Shown: positions 48,939 to 58,218, counted from the stretch's first letter. The stretch: DNA of 64,000 nt from CAVXEF01 sp963827315 (GCA_963827315.1 CAWHAL010000001.1:124001-188000); one strand, 5' to 3'. Numbers and translations: made by a program. The notes: generated from the sequence alone by a model not told the origin.

Positions 48939-49962
48939 CCCGTTGACACCAAAACGCTTGGCAATGAGAATCATCCTGTCTCTGGCGGTGCTGGCCGCCG
49001 TGATGTTCGCATGTTCTTTGATGGGAACGCAGAAGGTGTCTCTCAAGGCGGTCTTCGCCGGCCCCGGCAATGAGCCGGGCCAAAACATCGATTACGACAT
49101 ATTCGTTCGCGTAAGGCTGCCGCGAGTCATCCTCGCTGCACTGGTCGGAGCTGCCCTCGCATCCTGCGGCGTCGTACTACAGGCAATTTTACGAAACCCA
49201 CTCGCTGACCCATACATCCTCGGATTATCCAGCGGAGCGGGACTGGGTGCAACCATTGCTCTTCTTTCAGGGATTACGTGGAGCTTTTGGGGTGGTTCAC
49301 CAATAGCGGTTTTTGCATTTGCAGGAGCGATTACAACTGTCTGGCTGGTTTGGTGTATCGGCTATTTTACAGGAAAATCACAGGTCACGAGCCTCCTGCT
49401 GGCCGGCGTAGTAGTCAACGCGTTCTTCACAGCGGTAATAATGTTTTTAATGTCGATAGCAAAAAGTGAACAATTGCGCTCCACGGTACTCTGGCTGATG
49501 GGCAACATAACAGAAAAGGAAGCCCCGATTTTGACGGCTGGCACCATCTGTATCCTGACAGGGATAGCCGCCTTATTTAGTATCTGCTACAGGCTAAACA
49601 TCCTGACGCTTGGCGAAGAAGAGGCAAAAGCTCTCGGTGTTGACACGGCAAAAACCAGAATGGTTGCTTTCGGCTTCGCAGCTTTTGTGACCGCCATCGC
49701 CGTTAGTCTGAGTGGGCTTATTGGGTTTGTAGGCCTCATCATTCCTCATGGAGTTCGCCTTATATTCGGCCCCGACCATCGTCAATTGCTGCCTCTTGGT
49801 GCGGTAATCGGAGCCGCCTTTTTAGTCATCGCCGACACAATCGCCCGGATAATCATTGCGCCAGCCCAGTTGCCGGTCGGTGTAATTACAGCTATGGCCG
49901 GCGGGCCGATTTTCCTGATTCTGCTGGCTAAACATACCAGAAAAGTTAGTTGGCTAAAATGA
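48931..49962 (+). CDS. FecCD-family ABC permease (BtuC-like)
   Basis: The 343-residue protein has about ten hydrophobic segments and the BtuC/FhuB/FecCD family signatures: VRLPRVILAALVGAALASCGVVLQAILRNPLADPYILGLSSGAGLGA, LLLAGVVVNAFFTAV, GEEEAKALGV and GLIGFVGLIIPHGVRLI. The ATG at 48931 overlaps the upstream stop by 8 bases; the reading frame continues further upstream within btuF but without family sequence. It forms the membrane channel of the importer. Confidence 0.93.
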   Translation: MADPLTPKRLAMRIILSLAVLAAVMFACSLMGTQKVSLKAVFAGPGNEPGQNIDYDIFVRVRLPRVILAALVGAALASCGVVLQAILRNPLADPYILGLSSGAGLGATIALLSGITWSFWGGSPIAVFAFAGAITTVWLVWCIGYFTGKSQVTSLLLAGVVVNAFFTAVIMFLMSIAKSEQLRSTVLWLMGNITEKEAPILTAGTICILTGIAALFSICYRLNILTLGEEEAKALGVDTAKTRMVAFGFAAFVTAIAVSLSGLIGFVGLIIPHGVRLIFGPDHRQLLPLGAVIGAAFLVIADTIARIIIAPAQLPVGVITAMAGGPIFLILLAKHTRKVSWLK

Positions 49963-50813
49963 GCGCTATTATAGAGGTTGAAAATTTAAGCTTCAGCTAT
50001 ACGCCTCAACGCACAATCTTGAAGGAACTTAGCTTTGAAGTGACCCGGGGCGGCTTCCTGGCAATAGCAGGGCCAAATGGCGCAGGTAAAACAACCCTCC
50101 TGAATCTGCTTTGCGGCCTTCTGCGACCCAAATCAGGTTCCATAAAAATCGACGCCGCACCGGTGGAATCCTACTCGTCCAGAAAACTTGCCCAAAAGGT
50201 CGCTGTCGTTCGCCAGGAATTTGTGCCCGTATTTGGTTTCACCGTCGCAGAAATTGTCTCGATGGCAAGAATGCCCTATTTAGGCATATTCGGATTTGAA
50301 AGTGAAACCGACAAAAAATTCACAAATGAAGCACTCGAAGAAACCGACACAGCCCAGTTTGCTTCACGACCGCTTTACCAAATGAGTGGAGGTGAACGCC
50401 AGCGAGTTTTCATCGCGAGGGCGCTTGCACAAAATACCCCCATCCTGCTCTTGGATGAACCGACAAGCCTTCTGGATTTGAAACATCAGGTCGCAATATA
50501 TGATTTGCTAAAAACCGCTCAGCTTGAAAAGGGTAAAACAATCTTGGCCGTAACACACGATATCAATCTCGCTGCCCAGTATTGCGATGAGATTTTACTT
50601 CTCGGTGCCGATGGCGATTATCATATCGGAAAAACCAAGGATGTTTTATCTCAGGAGCGAATCGAGAAGGTCTTCAGCATCAGGACATTTGCAGGCAGTC
50701 TTGGACAGGAAAAATTTTTCATCCCGCTGGGCAAATTTGCAAAAGACAGCCGACCAACTGCCAACGAACCGGACTACAATAAACAAAAAAATTCGCGACC
50801 TGTACCATCCTAA
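49959..50813 (+). CDS. ABC transporter ATPase (BtuD-like)
   Basis: Walker A GPNGAGKTTLLNLL, signature L-S-G-G-type M-S-G-G-E-R-Q-R-V-F-I-A-R-A-L, Walker B ILLLDEPTSLLDL and H-loop AVTHDINLAAQ. The FepC/BtuD-like N-terminus is VENLSFSYT. The ATG at 49959 overlaps the permease stop by four bases; a TTG nine bases earlier is less likely. Length 284. It completes a BtuFCD-type importer. Confidence 0.94.
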   Translation: MSAIIEVENLSFSYTPQRTILKELSFEVTRGGFLAIAGPNGAGKTTLLNLLCGLLRPKSGSIKIDAAPVESYSSRKLAQKVAVVRQEFVPVFGFTVAEIVSMARMPYLGIFGFESETDKKFTNEALEETDTAQFASRPLYQMSGGERQRVFIARALAQNTPILLLDEPTSLLDLKHQVAIYDLLKTAQLEKGKTILAVTHDINLAAQYCDEILLLGADGDYHIGKTKDVLSQERIEKVFSIRTFAGSLGQEKFFIPLGKFAKDSRPTANEPDYNKQKNSRPVPS

Positions 50814-50948
50814 CCTCCGCTTCAACAAGCACTTAGCAAGGGTCGTCAAAAACTTGGTCCGATATCTTCTCCCCCATCCGGATTTTGTAAGGGCGGCCCG
50901 GTATTTATATTCTGGACAAAATAAGTGCTATTAGAGCGGCCGCCGACA

Positions 50949-50957
50949 TGTTATAAT
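50949..50957 (+). promoter_or_regulatory. Extended -10 promoter for the DksA-like gene
   Basis: TGTTATAAT is an extended -10 element (TGn followed by a perfect TATAAT). No convincing -35 is seen. The coding region starts 51 bases beyond it. Confidence 0.45.
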
Positions 50958-51008
50958 GTATATTTTGTAGAGACTCAAAGAAAACGTATTGGCAAGGGTA
51001 AAGTAAAA

Positions 51009-51467
51009 GTGGCACGGAAAAACAAAACAACGTCCGAAAAGAAAACCGACGCAGCCAAAACAAAAAAGGCTCGCTTAAGCGCTGCTGACCTCGAGCATTT
51101 CCGACAAATGTTACTGGACAAGCGCCAGGAAATAATCGGCAATGTAAATGAAATGAAGGATGAAGCGCTCAACAAATCCCGGCTGGACGCAAGCGGCGAC
51201 CTGTCGAGCATGCCCATTCACATGGCCGACATAGGAACCGATACCTACGACCAGGAATTTGCCCTCGGCCTGATGGATAGCGAAAGGAAGCTCCTGCGGG
51301 AAATCGACGACGCCATTCAGCGAATCGAAGACCACACTTACGGCATCTGCGAAGGTACGGGAAAACCAATAAGCAAAGCTCGACTCGAGGCTCAACCCTG
51401 GGCCAGGTACTGCGTCGAATACGCCCGAATGCTCGAACAAGACCAGCCAGGCAAACAAGAGCAGTAA
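51009..51467 (+). CDS. TraR/DksA-family protein
   Basis: The 152-residue protein has a Lys/Thr-rich basic start, a coiled-coil (LSAADLEHFRQMLLDKRQEIIGNVNEM), and a TraR/DksA zinc-finger region G-I-C-E-G-T-G-K-P-I-S-K-A-R-L-E-A-Q-P. A-R-Y-C-V-E-Y-A follows it. Only two of the four usual cysteines remain, so zinc binding is doubtful. DksA-type proteins bind the RNA polymerase secondary channel and modulate ppGpp effects. I take the GTG at 51009, preceded by AAGGGTAAAGTAAAA; the frame is open to 50925 but without family residues. Confidence 0.87.
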   Translation: MARKNKTTSEKKTDAAKTKKARLSAADLEHFRQMLLDKRQEIIGNVNEMKDEALNKSRLDASGDLSSMPIHMADIGTDTYDQEFALGLMDSERKLLREIDDAIQRIEDHTYGICEGTGKPISKARLEAQPWARYCVEYARMLEQDQPGKQEQ

Positions 51468-51488
51468 ATATCAGATGGATGTCTCTGT

Positions 51489-51695
51489 ATGAAATACAGA
51501 TACAGATGTCCGACCTGTCATAAAACCCTCAAACCACCACCAGGCAAATCTCCACATCAATTAAAATCCTTCCCCTTTTGCTGCCAGCGATGCAAACTGA
51601 TTGATTTGGGAGCCTGGCTGGATGCCAGATACAGGATAATCTCCGTTATGCAATCAAAACCGCACAACCAGGCTTCTGATTCTCACTCCTCCTGA
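51489..51695 (+). CDS. yacG: YacG-like zinc-binding protein
   Basis: The 68-residue protein has a C-x2-C (YRCPTCHKTL), then S-F-P-F-C-C-Q-R-C-K-L-I-D-L-G-A-W-L and Y-R-I. This is the YacG zinc-finger fold: CPxC, FCSxRCKxIDLGxWL. In E. coli YacG inhibits DNA gyrase. The tail is short and hydrophilic. It begins 21 bases after the DksA-like gene, so they may be co-transcribed. Confidence 0.88.
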   Translation: MKYRYRCPTCHKTLKPPPGKSPHQLKSFPFCCQRCKLIDLGAWLDARYRIISVMQSKPHNQASDSHSS

Positions 51696-51743
51696 CGCCG
51701 TACAAACGCCGACCGCCGGGGCCACAAAATCTCATAAAATCTG

Positions 51744-51773
51744 TTGAAATAAGCCAACAACGCATTGTATACT
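51744..51773 (+). promoter_or_regulatory. Promoter for the membrane protein at 51825
   Basis: TTGAAA (51744-51749), an 18-base spacer and TATACT (51768-51773). The gene starts 51 bases downstream with AGAAAGGAAAC before the ATG. Confidence 0.55.
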
Positions 51774-51824
51774 TCCTGTATTCGCGAAATAAAACACAAT
51801 CTAACCGTTTAGAAAGGAAACAAA

Positions 51825-53114
51825 ATGGACAGCGAACAAAAATCCACTCAGCTTTTCGACAATTGTCTCTTCCCGAAGATATTCCAGAGCTTCCGCATGG
51901 CCATCCAGCCAAGCAAATTGATAATCGCCTTTGCAGCAATGGCGGTTATATGCCTGGCCGGTTGGATTATGGACTTCAGTAAGACAGTCGTCGTCGCAAA
52001 GGAGGCACACGGCCGGAATACGGAACTGCTAACCTATATGGCCGGTCCGGACCGCTTAAAACCGTACATCGAAAATTACAAAAAAACGGGTGAACATACC
52101 GGCGTATTTTCTGAGCTTTGGAAGCTCACAGCCTCAAGATTTCAAGGTGCCGTGGACTCGTTGTTCGCCTTTAATCTGCCGGCCGTCGCCGCCAACATCG
52201 CCGACTGCTTCAAAGCAGTCGGCTGGGCAATCAAATATCATACGATTTACTGTGTTATATTCTTCGCAATAACACTCGCCGTGATTTCAATTGCCGGCGG
52301 CGCTTTGTGTCGAATGGCAGCACTGCAATGTGCCCGCGGCGAAAAGCCGGGTTCGACCGACGCACTGCAATACAGCACAAAAAAGTTCACGAGTTTCTTT
52401 ACCACGCCCTTAGCCCCGGTTGGAATAATCATCTTCATAGGCCTGTTCGTATTTCTTCTCGGACTCATTGGAAACATCCCTCGAATCGGCGAACTGATAA
52501 TGGGTCTTTGTATGCCGTTAGCCTTGTTTGCAGGGGCGCTGATAGCCGTCGTTTTAATAGGAACAGTCGCAGGATTCAACTTAATGTTCCCCGCCGTGGC
52601 GTACGACGGCTCAGACTGTTTTGATGCGATAAGCCGCTCCTTCAGCTACATATACGCAAAACCGTGGCACATGGGCTTTTACACCGCCGTAGCTGCCGTT
52701 TATGGGGCAATCTGCTATACGTTTGTGCGATTTTGTGTATTCCTGCTGCTGGTGGTAACACGCTGGTTCTTGCAGCTCGGTGTCTTTACTGACAGCAGCA
52801 CAAACGTTGACAAAGTTACGGCACTCTGGCCGCAGCCGGCCTTTATGAATCTGCTCCAGTTGCCGCCTTTGGCCGAAGCTGGCTGGTTATATTGGGTCTC
52901 TGCTGGGCTGATATACTTGTCCTCGCTGGTTGTTGTCGTGCTGGTGGGTGCCTTCGTCATAAGCTTTTACTTCTCCGCAAATACGATAATCTATTCCCTT
53001 ATGCGCAGCAGAGTTGACAACACCACCATCGACGATATCTACACTGACTACGCAAAAACCCCTGAGCCGACCACAAGTAAGACCGCTCCCGAAGAGCCGA
53101 CAAATAGCGATTAA
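51825..53114 (+). CDS. Polytopic membrane protein of unknown function
   Basis: The 429-residue protein has about six hydrophobic segments (IIAFAAMAVICLAGWIM; YCVIFFAITLAVISIAGGAL; VGIIIFIGLFVFLLGLIGNI; LALFAGALIAVVLIGTVAGF; FCVFLLLVVTRWF; LSSLVVVVLVGAFVISFYF). The loops carry a repeated ALQYSTKKFTSFF and DAISRSFSYIYAKPW. It resembles a family common in planctomycetes that has no assigned role. The last 40 residues are acidic and proline-rich. It stands alone before tRNA-Val. A transport or assembly role is possible but not supported by any motif. Confidence 0.8.
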   Translation: MDSEQKSTQLFDNCLFPKIFQSFRMAIQPSKLIIAFAAMAVICLAGWIMDFSKTVVVAKEAHGRNTELLTYMAGPDRLKPYIENYKKTGEHTGVFSELWKLTASRFQGAVDSLFAFNLPAVAANIADCFKAVGWAIKYHTIYCVIFFAITLAVISIAGGALCRMAALQCARGEKPGSTDALQYSTKKFTSFFTTPLAPVGIIIFIGLFVFLLGLIGNIPRIGELIMGLCMPLALFAGALIAVVLIGTVAGFNLMFPAVAYDGSDCFDAISRSFSYIYAKPWHMGFYTAVAAVYGAICYTFVRFCVFLLLVVTRWFLQLGVFTDSSTNVDKVTALWPQPAFMNLLQLPPLAEAGWLYWVSAGLIYLSSLVVVVLVGAFVISFYFSANTIIYSLMRSRVDNTTIDDIYTDYAKTPEPTTSKTAPEEPTNSD

Positions 53115-53117
53115 GCC

Positions 53118-53147
53118 TTGACAGTCAGCCTCTTCTGCGGTTCTAAT
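53118..53147 (+). promoter_or_regulatory. Promoter of tRNA-Val
   Basis: TTGACA (53118-53123), an 18-base spacer and TCTAAT (53142-53147). The tRNA starts 12 bases later. Confidence 0.6.
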
Positions 53148-53158
53148 ACGATTTGTGC

Positions 53159-53232
53159 GGGCGATTAGCTCAGTTGGTTAGAGCGCACGGATCACACCCG
53201 TGAGGTCACAGGTTCGAATCCTGTATCGCCCA
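53159..53232 (+). tRNA. tRNA-Val (CAC)
   Basis: A 74-base cloverleaf: acceptor GGGCGAT/ATCGCCC, D-arm TAGCTCAGTTGGTTAGAGC, anticodon stem CACGG/CCGTG with loop ATCACAC (anticodon CAC), T-arm ACAGGTTCGAATCCTGT, discriminator A and no encoded CCA. It shares its acceptor stem with tRNA-Lys at 19227. Confidence 0.95.
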
Positions 53233-53299
53233 TTTAGAGCTTATAATGCTCTGTTTAACAAAAAACGGCTAAAGGACGCTTTTCCCCCACAGCTTCCTC

Positions 53300-55279
53300 T
53301 TAAGGAATGTTCCGCTGCCATGAACCCCACCCGACCAGATGAGCACCGGAATCAGCACCGATATAATATTTATACCTCCCCGCCCAATCCTGGGCTGCAC
53401 TGCTTAATTCCTCTCTTCCACAATTATAATACATCTCAGCAATAGTTCTGTCCCCTTTTGCGTTGAGCGTGTCAATAAGTTCCTTTATAATTTCTTCTTT
53501 ACCGACAGCAATGAGGGCGCAGAGCGCGTTCTTCACGACTTTGTCCTCATCAGACCTCGTATCCTCCAGCAATACCTGCTTGGTCTGTTCCCAGCTCTGT
53601 TCAAGCGTATTTCCATCTTTTTTAGCTACAAGAAAATGCACCTTATCTTCGGTGGATTGAGGCAACCAGCCGAGTCTTTCCAAAGCGTATGTCGCCGCCT
53701 GGGCCGTATCCCAGCATTGTAACTCTCTAACCAACGCTGGAATAGCCCTTTTGTCCCCCAACTGGCCTAAAGCCTTGATTACTTCTATCCGAAAACGAAT
53801 ACTCGGAGTCATAGATGGAGCAACAAGCGGCCTGGCTATTTCACCTAAGCCCTCTGCCGCTTTTCGTCGCGCACCACTATCCTCATATTTTAACACGGCG
53901 GTGAGAGAGTCCACCGCACGATTGTCTCTGAGCTTACCTAAAGCTTTTGCTGCTTCTTCCCGCACCCCCCAATTTTCATCCCACAGTGCAGCAATCAGCG
54001 GCTCCAGAGCTGGATTGCCTGTCTTGCCTAAGATTTCTGCTGCCGCTTCTCGGACATCGCTGTCCCTCTCGCCTAACGCCTCGATTAATGGCCCGACAGT
54101 ATGGACACTGCCTATCTTTATCAACGCTTTCATCGCCGCTTCCTTGACAGCCGGCTCCTTATCACTCAGTACATCAACGAGCGGCTTCACTGCCCGGCTG
54201 TCTCCTATCTTACCCAGCGTTTCTGCTGCTTCTCTTCGGATATCGCTGTTTTCATATTTTAACGCAATAATGAGTGGCTCGACGGTACGAAGTCCTCCTA
54301 TTCTGACCAGTGTTTCTGTCGCTTTCTTTCGGACCTGTGGGTTCTTATCCTTCAGCACACTAACCAGCGTCTTCACGGTCGCTCCATCCAACTCTACACA
54401 TTTATCCCAGTCTCTCTTCGCTATGAAATAAAGTTGTCGGTCGCTCTCGTTTTCGGGCTGCCAGCCGAATCTGTCGAGCGATTCTGCTGCCCTTTGCCGC
54501 ACGTCGCTGTCATCATCTTTCAATGCAGCAACAAGAGACCCAACCGCCTGGCTGTCTCTAAGCCGGCCAAGGGCTTCTGCTGCCTGCTCACGAACTTCCC
54601 AATCCGTATCACCAAGCGCTGCAACCAGAGATTCAACGGCACATCTGTCGCCTATCCTGCCCAGAGATTCTGCTGCTATCTCCCGGGTATAAGAATGTTT
54701 ATCTTCCAACGCAACAATCAATGACTGTATGACGCTATCCCCCCCTATCTCAATCAAAGCTTTTGCCGACTTATCCCGAACTTCGCTCTTATCGTCTCTT
54801 AGCGCAGCAAGGAGCGGCTTAATTGCAGGATTCTCTATCTGGCCCAACGCCTCCGCCGCTTTTTTCCGGACCTGGGGGTTCTTATCCTTCAACACGCCAA
54901 TCAGTGCCTTCACGGTCGCACCGTCCATCTCCACACATTTACCCCAGTCTCTCTTCGCTATATAATAAAGGCGCTGTTCAGATTCGTTTGTGGGTTGCCA
55001 GCCGAGTTTGTCGAGGGCCTCCGCTGCCTTCTGACGCACATCACTATCATCATCTTTTAATGCTGCGATAAGAGGCTCAACCGCATCCCTGTCCCCCATC
55101 AGCCCCAACGCTTCCGCTGCCTGCGCTCGCAGGTTCCAGTCGAAGTTTTGTAATCGCTTAATCAGGTCTTCTGTTTTATCTACCTGAACGGTGGTTTTTT
55201 GACATGTGAAAAGTATCAGAACTAACAGCACAACGGCTGAAACTAACAATACCAAAGCCAGCCCTTTTAAAGCCCTCAT
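53300..55279 (-). CDS. Membrane-anchored HEAT-repeat protein
   Basis: An N-terminal signal-anchor (ALVLLVSAVVLLVLILFTC) leads into some fifteen HEAT repeats of the E-x-L-x-x-A-L-x-D-x-D-x-x-V-R-x-x-A-A-E-A-L-G type. A block of about 60 residues, from L-D-K-L-G-W-Q-P to Q-V-R-K-K-A-A-E-A-L, occurs twice, near residues 88-147 and 268-327, an internal module duplication. The C-terminal 80 residues differ and end with Y-Y-N-C-G-R-E-E-L-S-S-A-A. HEAT arrays form curved scaffolds for protein binding. No enzymatic domain is visible. It is convergent with tRNA-Val. Confidence 0.87.
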   Translation of the reverse strand: MRALKGLALVLLVSAVVLLVLILFTCQKTTVQVDKTEDLIKRLQNFDWNLRAQAAEALGLMGDRDAVEPLIAALKDDDSDVRQKAAEALDKLGWQPTNESEQRLYYIAKRDWGKCVEMDGATVKALIGVLKDKNPQVRKKAAEALGQIENPAIKPLLAALRDDKSEVRDKSAKALIEIGGDSVIQSLIVALEDKHSYTREIAAESLGRIGDRCAVESLVAALGDTDWEVREQAAEALGRLRDSQAVGSLVAALKDDDSDVRQRAAESLDRFGWQPENESDRQLYFIAKRDWDKCVELDGATVKTLVSVLKDKNPQVRKKATETLVRIGGLRTVEPLIIALKYENSDIRREAAETLGKIGDSRAVKPLVDVLSDKEPAVKEAAMKALIKIGSVHTVGPLIEALGERDSDVREAAAEILGKTGNPALEPLIAALWDENWGVREEAAKALGKLRDNRAVDSLTAVLKYEDSGARRKAAEGLGEIARPLVAPSMTPSIRFRIEVIKALGQLGDKRAIPALVRELQCWDTAQAATYALERLGWLPQSTEDKVHFLVAKKDGNTLEQSWEQTKQVLLEDTRSDEDKVVKNALCALIAVGKEEIIKELIDTLNAKGDRTIAEMYYNCGREELSSAAQDWAGRYKYYIGADSGAHLVGWGSWQRNIP

Positions 55280-55323
55280 AGTATCTGCTTCCGCTCATAC
55301 TTGCGCTCCTTCGCAACAAAACT

Positions 55324-55344
55324 GGTGAGTGGTGAGTGGTGAGT
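55324..55344. repeat. Three tandem GGTGAGT units
   Basis: GGTGAGT is repeated three times in perfect array. It lies ten bases before the third 38-bp element and just upstream of the HEAT gene start (minus strand). Confidence 0.75.
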
Positions 55345-55353
55345 GGTTACTAT

Positions 55354-55391
55354 TCCTTCGACTTTGCTCAGGACGGTGAGCCTGTCGAACC
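55354..55391 (-). repeat. Dispersed 38-bp palindromic element, copy 3 (inverted)
   Basis: TCCTTCGACTTTGCTCAGG then ACGGTGAGCCTGTCGAACC is the reverse complement of the copies at 3190 and 7320. Here it is in an intergenic region. Confidence 0.85.
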
Positions 55392-55566
55392 GTTAACCAA
55401 TTACCATTTAACCAGGTATATGATTATACACGAAAAACCAGCAAATTTCAAGTGAATTTTCGATGACGACTGCCTGCACGCCTAAATAGAGCCACCTCGG
55501 CAGTTATGGCCGCGGGTCCTATAAACCCGATTCTATACTGCCTATACCCCATCCTCCGAGAGTTTT

Positions 55567-57600
55567 TTAATCGGACCAGCCTGGCAGCGATACAGTGGCT
55601 TGATAGTTCGAATAATTGTATAACGGGTTTCTGGCCGGCTTATAAAGCGTCCCTTCTTTTGTGTTATCATCCTGGGTATACACCCAGATTTGGTGCGGGT
55701 CCCAGACAACAACTTCATCACGACTATCTCCCGTAATATCCAATACGGCATAGCACATATCAGGATGCCCATCGTCAGGAAATTCCACGACTTTCCGTCC
55801 CCAGCCGTCGTACATGCCGCCTTCGTTCACATTGGCATTAAGAACAAAAAATTCCTCTGACCGGCCTGTCCAATTAATCGGCAGGCACATACTTCCATAT
55901 TGACTCGGCTCGAAACTGTGATAGATATTCCCATCCCAATCGTAGTAATGAATAATTCCCTGATTCCCCCAGAAATTAATGGTCACTGTCTCCAAACCCG
56001 GCAGGTCGTCTCTGAAATTGGCCACGGCGGGATTTTGAACATGGCCGATATAATGATGCTTTAAAATATTTCCTTTCATATCGGTGAAAAAAAATCCTTC
56101 GTCACTTGCCGCACACAGCAGTCTCAAATCTAACTGAGGCTTGAACTTGACAATGGCTACGCCGTCCGCGTGGTCGCTCATTGAGCTATCGAGAGACCAT
56201 AATTTGTCGCCGTTATCGTCAAACAAAGTATACCCCATCATTAATTCATCCTTGCCGTCGCCATCAACATCGTAAGCATACGGATAATGGCCCGTATTAC
56301 ATTCGGCCTGCCATAACAACTCCAGCTTGTCGTTGAGCGCCCAGAGGTAACGATAACGGTCTTTGATGGTGATGTCGCTGTCATAACCTGTACCGCGTAA
56401 ATCACAGAAATAGATACAGTCTCCAAGAATGTGAGGGAAAATATTATATTCTGATTTATAAGGTTTGCCGCCGGGTGTCAGGGGCATTGGTGCTTTATAT
56501 TTTGTTGTCCCCGTAGCACCGTCGGCTACAATGATTTCGAAATTCATGCAATAGATGACTTCATTTTTGCCGTCCCTGTCGATATCGTGAATCTGAAAAC
56601 CGACGTCATTGGTCAGACGGTCTTTCCACGGATCCGCCCTGCCTATTTGCCATAATTGTTTCCCGTCAAAGGTCATTGCAGTCAGGCAGCTTAATTCACT
56701 ATTACGGTCCTTTGGGCCATGATGAACCACCTGCCCGATGAGCACATCGATGACACCGTCGTTGTCAAGGTCGCCGAATCGCAGATTCCGGCCTACACCA
56801 AAGCCTTCGGTCTCGATCTTTTTCCAGACCACAGGTTTCGGATTGGCCGCCTGAAGCTTCTTCTCTAACTCGACAAATGTGTCGCGTTCGGCCTTATATC
56901 TGGTCTTGTTCTCTTTCGTCGTTGTAATTTTGACAGCCGCAAATCTTGTCGGCACATTCGCGGTTAATCCGATTTTACCTTTTGAGTAGGTAGAGTCCGT
57001 TGCTTCAAGCATGATGTCACCATTGAGCTGTGCGCGAATCCGGCTCCCCTTTACTAAAATGTCCGCTGTTAAAAAATCACCCGGCTGCCAATCGTACTGG
57101 GCCTGGGATAAGATTTTCTCGTACGGCTTGTGGAAACCGACAGCGTGTTGGACCATTTTTAAGATGACTTTGTTGTGCTCGACACCGAAGAAATAATAAC
57201 ATAGGTCGTTCTGGTATCGAAAAACAACGCCGCTTTGGTGCTCAGGCGATTGCGGTGCAAAACGAACTCTCAGATTGTAATCGGCCCAGAGTTCATCTCC
57301 GGCGATAATTATTGGATGGGCATAGCTTGCTTCATCCGTTTTACTTTGACAGATAAATCGTTCGCTGTCTACCTCGCGGAGGCTCCACCATCCCCGGTCA
57401 TTCGATACGGCCCAGTTTCCTTTAGGTGCGGCTTGCGGCAGATAGTGATATTCTGTGTAGGCGCCAAGTTCGGTGCTCAAAGGGCCTCTCTTCAGGCCGC
57501 TAAAGTCATCATGAAATAAAAGAACCTCTTTATGTGACCAAGTGCATGATGTAAGAATAAGACAACCAAAAATGAGCAGATTTATTAACTTACATCCCAT
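55567..57600 (-). CDS. Secreted lipoprotein with LamG-like and FG-GAP/PL11-like domains
   Basis: A lipoprotein signal (CLILTSC, Cys19) is followed by a LamG-type domain (about 28-225: GLKRGPLS, WYNLRVRFAPQ-like LRVRFAPQSPEHQSGVVFRYQN) and a long FG-GAP/calcium-binding propeller with repeated D-x-D-x-D-G loops (GDLDNDGVIDVLIG, DIDRDGKNEVIYC, DVDGDGKDELMMG, DITGDSRDEVVVWD). The ending (IWVYTQDDN then LYNYSNYQATVSLPGW) resembles PL11 rhamnogalacturonan lyases. I call it PL11-like; the catalytic residues cannot be assigned. It would act on pectin-type polysaccharide at the cell surface. Confidence 0.75.
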   Translation of the reverse strand: MGCKLINLLIFGCLILTSCTWSHKEVLLFHDDFSGLKRGPLSTELGAYTEYHYLPQAAPKGNWAVSNDRGWWSLREVDSERFICQSKTDEASYAHPIIIAGDELWADYNLRVRFAPQSPEHQSGVVFRYQNDLCYYFFGVEHNKVILKMVQHAVGFHKPYEKILSQAQYDWQPGDFLTADILVKGSRIRAQLNGDIMLEATDSTYSKGKIGLTANVPTRFAAVKITTTKENKTRYKAERDTFVELEKKLQAANPKPVVWKKIETEGFGVGRNLRFGDLDNDGVIDVLIGQVVHHGPKDRNSELSCLTAMTFDGKQLWQIGRADPWKDRLTNDVGFQIHDIDRDGKNEVIYCMNFEIIVADGATGTTKYKAPMPLTPGGKPYKSEYNIFPHILGDCIYFCDLRGTGYDSDITIKDRYRYLWALNDKLELLWQAECNTGHYPYAYDVDGDGKDELMMGYTLFDDNGDKLWSLDSSMSDHADGVAIVKFKPQLDLRLLCAASDEGFFFTDMKGNILKHHYIGHVQNPAVANFRDDLPGLETVTINFWGNQGIIHYYDWDGNIYHSFEPSQYGSMCLPINWTGRSEEFFVLNANVNEGGMYDGWGRKVVEFPDDGHPDMCYAVLDITGDSRDEVVVWDPHQIWVYTQDDNTKEGTLYKPARNPLYNYSNYQATVSLPGWSD

Positions 57601-57810
57601 TTTTTATTTCGCCTTTCCATTTTTATAAAATCTAAACGGACATCGAAAAATATGATGGCGCTCTACAGCGTGTTTTGACGAAGAAAAGATAGCCGAAAAC
57701 ATCGTTTCAGCTCAAAAGTGTGCTACAGACGTGCAACGCAGGCACGTTGAATCCGTAACGGTAGAACCCAAACTACTGCCTGACAAAAAATTACAAGCAG
57801 TTGGGGACAA

Positions 57811-58164
57811 TGGAGGCGGGGGGATTCGAACCCCCGTCCCGTGATGTTTCAAGACAAGTTTCTACATGCTTAGTCGTTCTATTTAGCTTTCGCTTTACCA
57901 GGTGCCAAACGACAGGCCCCGGGTTCAGCTATTTCGGTAAATCTCGCCCGCACCGGCCCGAACAAACCGGCTGGGCCAGCCTGCTATCTGACGCCCTTCT
58001 CAGGCTCACAGGCGAAACCCGAGAGGACGAGCTACCCAATTATTAGGCAGCCATTTGCAATTGGTAGTTACCAATTAATTGTCTGCCGGATGATTAGCCA
58101 GGCCAACCGGCGTCCTGGACATGCAACTTGCCTCTCTCCCATCCGGTCGAAGCCGTTCGCCCCC
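57811..58164 (-). ncRNA. ssrA: tmRNA (ssrA)
   Basis: On the minus strand the 354-nt RNA begins GGGGGCGAACGGCTTCGAC and ends GGTTCGAATCCCCCCGCCTCCA, the tRNA-like domain with a 7-bp acceptor (GGGGGCG/CGCCTCC, one G-U). The tag reading frame reaches the double stop TAATAA at 58045-58040, preceded by G-N-Y-Q-L-Q-M-A-A (58072-58046). It tags proteins on stalled ribosomes for degradation with SmpB. CCA is not encoded. The tag start codon is uncertain; the frame extends at least five codons further upstream. Confidence 0.95.
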
Positions 58165-58218
58165 ATATTAACTTTTCAATAACCTGTTCCTTGCCTTAGC
58201 CTGCCCCCTGTTGTAACT

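Noticed and set aside
53233..53299. Possible small gene after tRNA-Val
   Set aside because: Only short frames without ribosome site or family resemblance.
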